NCBI GenBank assembly: GCA_002358555.1
Contig: DEPC01000148.1
Coordinates: 1 to 6,984, forward strand
Direction of reading: 5' to 3'
From: Hungatella sp. UBA3402
Lineage (GTDB): Bacteria > Bacillota > Clostridia > Lachnospirales > Lachnospiraceae
DNA: 6,984 bases
Shown here: positions 5,719 through 6,984 of the stretch, piece after piece
Position numbering within the stretch: the first letter of the stretch is position 1
Layout of the letters: each line of letters opens with the position of its first letter
Notes under the pieces: model-generated
What the model was told of the DNA's origin: nothing
Database searches by the model: none
Seen by the model: only the letters and a program-made list of their open reading frames with translations
Position numbers and translations under genes: made by a program

Positions 5719-6648
5719 ATGAGAAGAAAAATGTGGCTGTGGCTGCTTCTTCTGATGGCTTTTATGGTGGGCTGCAGCGGAAAGAAGGAGCAGGTTCAGA
5801 CACCAAAGGAGGGAGTCTATAAGATTTATTATTTGAATTCCTCTATGACAAAGTTGATGCCCCAAGAATACTATATGGAAACTCAAGACCAGGATATGAT
5901 GATTCAGGAACTGATGAATCAATTCTTAAATGTCCCCAACAATGTGGATAGCCAGGTAGCTTTATCAGACAAGGTGGGATATTTAGGATATCGTCAAGAA
6001 GAACGAGTATTATTTCTTTATTTTGATGCTGGGTATGGAAGTAAGGTTAATATGAATGCTACAAGGGAGATTCTCTGTCGGGCAGCATTGACCAAAACTA
6101 TGACTCAGATAGAAGGAATTGATTATATCAGCATCTATGTGGCGGACCAGCCTCTTTTAGATTCTTATGGAAATCCCGTAGGAGTACTGTCAGATTCCGA
6201 TTTTATTGAAGGAATCAGTGATATCAATGCTTATGAAAAAAGTCAACTTCAACTCTTTTTTGCTGATGAAAGCGGGGAACATCTATTAAAAGAAGAACGA
6301 GAGGTGGTTCACAGCATCAATACCTCTGTGGAGAAAGTAATTGTAGAAGAATTGATTAAAGGTCCCCAGGTTTCAAATCATTATAGAACTCTTCCGGCAG
6401 ATACCAAGCTTTTGAATGTATCATTGAATGAAAATATCTGTTACATCAATTTTGACGCTACATTTTTAAATAATACCTTGGAAATCAAGGAATATATTCC
6501 TATTTATTCTATTGTAAATTCGTTATCAGAGATTTCTACTGTGAGCAAGGTACAGATTACAATTAATGGTTCTCAAGATGTCATGTTTAGAGATGTGATA
6601 TCACTGAATACTCAGTTTGAGAGAAATTTGGAGATTGGAGAGGAATAA
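5719..6648 (+). CDS. Lipoprotein with two GerMN-like domains
   Basis: A 309-residue secreted lipoprotein. The signal peptide has a basic start (MRRK), a hydrophobic core (about 5-17) and a lipobox-like MVGC, so C19 would be lipidated and the protein tethered to the outer face of the membrane. Two GerMN-like repeats follow: about 34-160 (with VLFLYFDAGYG at 97-107) and about 176-292 (with LLNVSLNENICYINFDATFL at 231-250). GerMN domains occur in the spore protein GerM and in actinobacterial LpqB, which works with the sensor kinase MtrB. Placement directly after a sensor kinase therefore suggests a partner or modulator of that kinase; this is inference. A role linked to germination or sporulation is an alternative. 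comEC starts 22 bp downstream, so the three genes are probably one operon. Confidence 0.88.
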   Translation: MRRKMWLWLLLLMAFMVGCSGKKEQVQTPKEGVYKIYYLNSSMTKLMPQEYYMETQDQDMMIQELMNQFLNVPNNVDSQVALSDKVGYLGYRQEERVLFLYFDAGYGSKVNMNATREILCRAALTKTMTQIEGIDYISIYVADQPLLDSYGNPVGVLSDSDFIEGISDINAYEKSQLQLFFADESGEHLLKEEREVVHSINTSVEKVIVEELIKGPQVSNHYRTLPADTKLLNVSLNENICYINFDATFLNNTLEIKEYIPIYSIVNSLSEISTVSKVQITINGSQDVMFRDVISLNTQFERNLEIGEE

Positions 6649-6654
6649 AAAGGA
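6648..6654 (+). promoter_or_regulatory. Distant ribosome binding site of comEC
   Basis: AAAGGAG overlaps the last base of the GerMN gene's stop codon and is followed by an A-rich run before the ATG at 6671. The gap of about 16 nt is longer than the usual 5-10, which may mean weak translation or coupling to the upstream gene. Confidence 0.5.
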
Positions 6655-6670
6655 GAGACAAAAAATAAAT

Positions 6671-6984
6671 ATGAAAAGACCACTGGAATATATAGCAGAA
6701 GGATTCGTACTTGGAGAGGTATTGGCTCTGCTAACTGTGGGATGGATGGCAGGGATTCTGGCTGTTGTAATGGTTGGAGTCTATTGCCTGTGGAAACAAA
6801 ATGGCAGGAGCCTTATCTGGTGGCTTCTGCCTATTTTTTGTGTACTGGGAATTTTGTGGGTAAAAGAGGATTTAAGAAAAGAACAAAAATATGATGAAAT
6901 TGTAAGAGAAGTAGAAGGAAAAGAGATTGAGATAAAAGGAATTCTGGTTGGAATACAGGAAAAAAAGGATTCAGACAAATTGGT
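6671..6984 (+). CDS. comEC: ComEC/Rec2 DNA-uptake channel, N-terminal part (runs off the window)
   Basis: The frame is open from ATG 6671 to the window end, giving 104 codons of a protein that should be several times longer. It begins MKRPLEYIAEGFVLGE, the usual opening of Clostridia ComEC proteins, with two or three hydrophobic segments (about 10-40 and 49-65). A charged stretch with GKEIEIKGILVGIQEKKDS (about 81-99) follows, like the start of the DUF4131 soluble domain. ComEC forms the membrane pore that carries single-stranded DNA into the cell during transformation. The catalytic and channel parts lie outside the window, so integrity cannot be judged. The gene follows the GerMN lipoprotein by 22 bp. 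The best ribosome site, AAAGGAG just after the upstream stop, lies unusually far (about 16 nt) from the ATG, with no in-frame ATG, GTG or TTG nearer. Confidence 0.82.
   Translation, partial: MKRPLEYIAEGFVLGEVLALLTVGWMAGILAVVMVGVYCLWKQNGRSLIWWLLPIFCVLGILWVKEDLRKEQKYDEIVREVEGKEIEIKGILVGIQEKKDSDKL

Overview
The window is AT-rich and looks like Firmicutes chromosomal DNA, most likely a Clostridia/Lachnospiraceae-type gut anaerobe. The signs are strong AGGAGG-type ribosome sites, DegV and GerMN-domain proteins, a VicK/WalK-like histidine kinase, and the start of comEC directly after the GerMN gene. The taxonomic call is an inference from protein style and gene order; no marker gene is present.

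Layout. Bases 1-276 hold no convincing gene, but they contain a nested set of inverted repeats (about 29-156) that could fold into a branched RNA, and a weak terminator-like hairpin. A minus-strand gene (277-984) encodes an uncharacterised two-Cys-pair zinc-ribbon membrane protein, with a good promoter at 1022-1050. Across a 278-bp divergent intergenic region, a complete MsbA/LmrA-type ABC half-transporter (1263-3020) runs on the plus strand. A DegV/FakB-type fatty-acid-binding protein (3112-3978) follows. The 157-bp gap after it carries a hairpin resembling the right end of IS200/IS605-type elements, and just beyond that a near-consensus sigma-A promoter for the next gene.

The right half is a probable operon: a membrane sensor histidine kinase (4136-5641), a lipoprotein with two GerMN-like domains (5719-6648), and the first 104 codons of ComEC (6671 to the window end), the DNA-uptake channel. 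No response regulator lies next to the kinase. The kinase plus GerMN lipoprotein pair recalls the actinobacterial MtrB-LpqB pair, where the lipoprotein modulates the sensor. A similar envelope-sensing role is the most interesting functional hypothesis here.

No tRNA, rRNA, CRISPR array, intact transposase or prophage gene was found. No strong rho-independent terminator is visible between the plus-strand genes, so partial read-through along them is possible.
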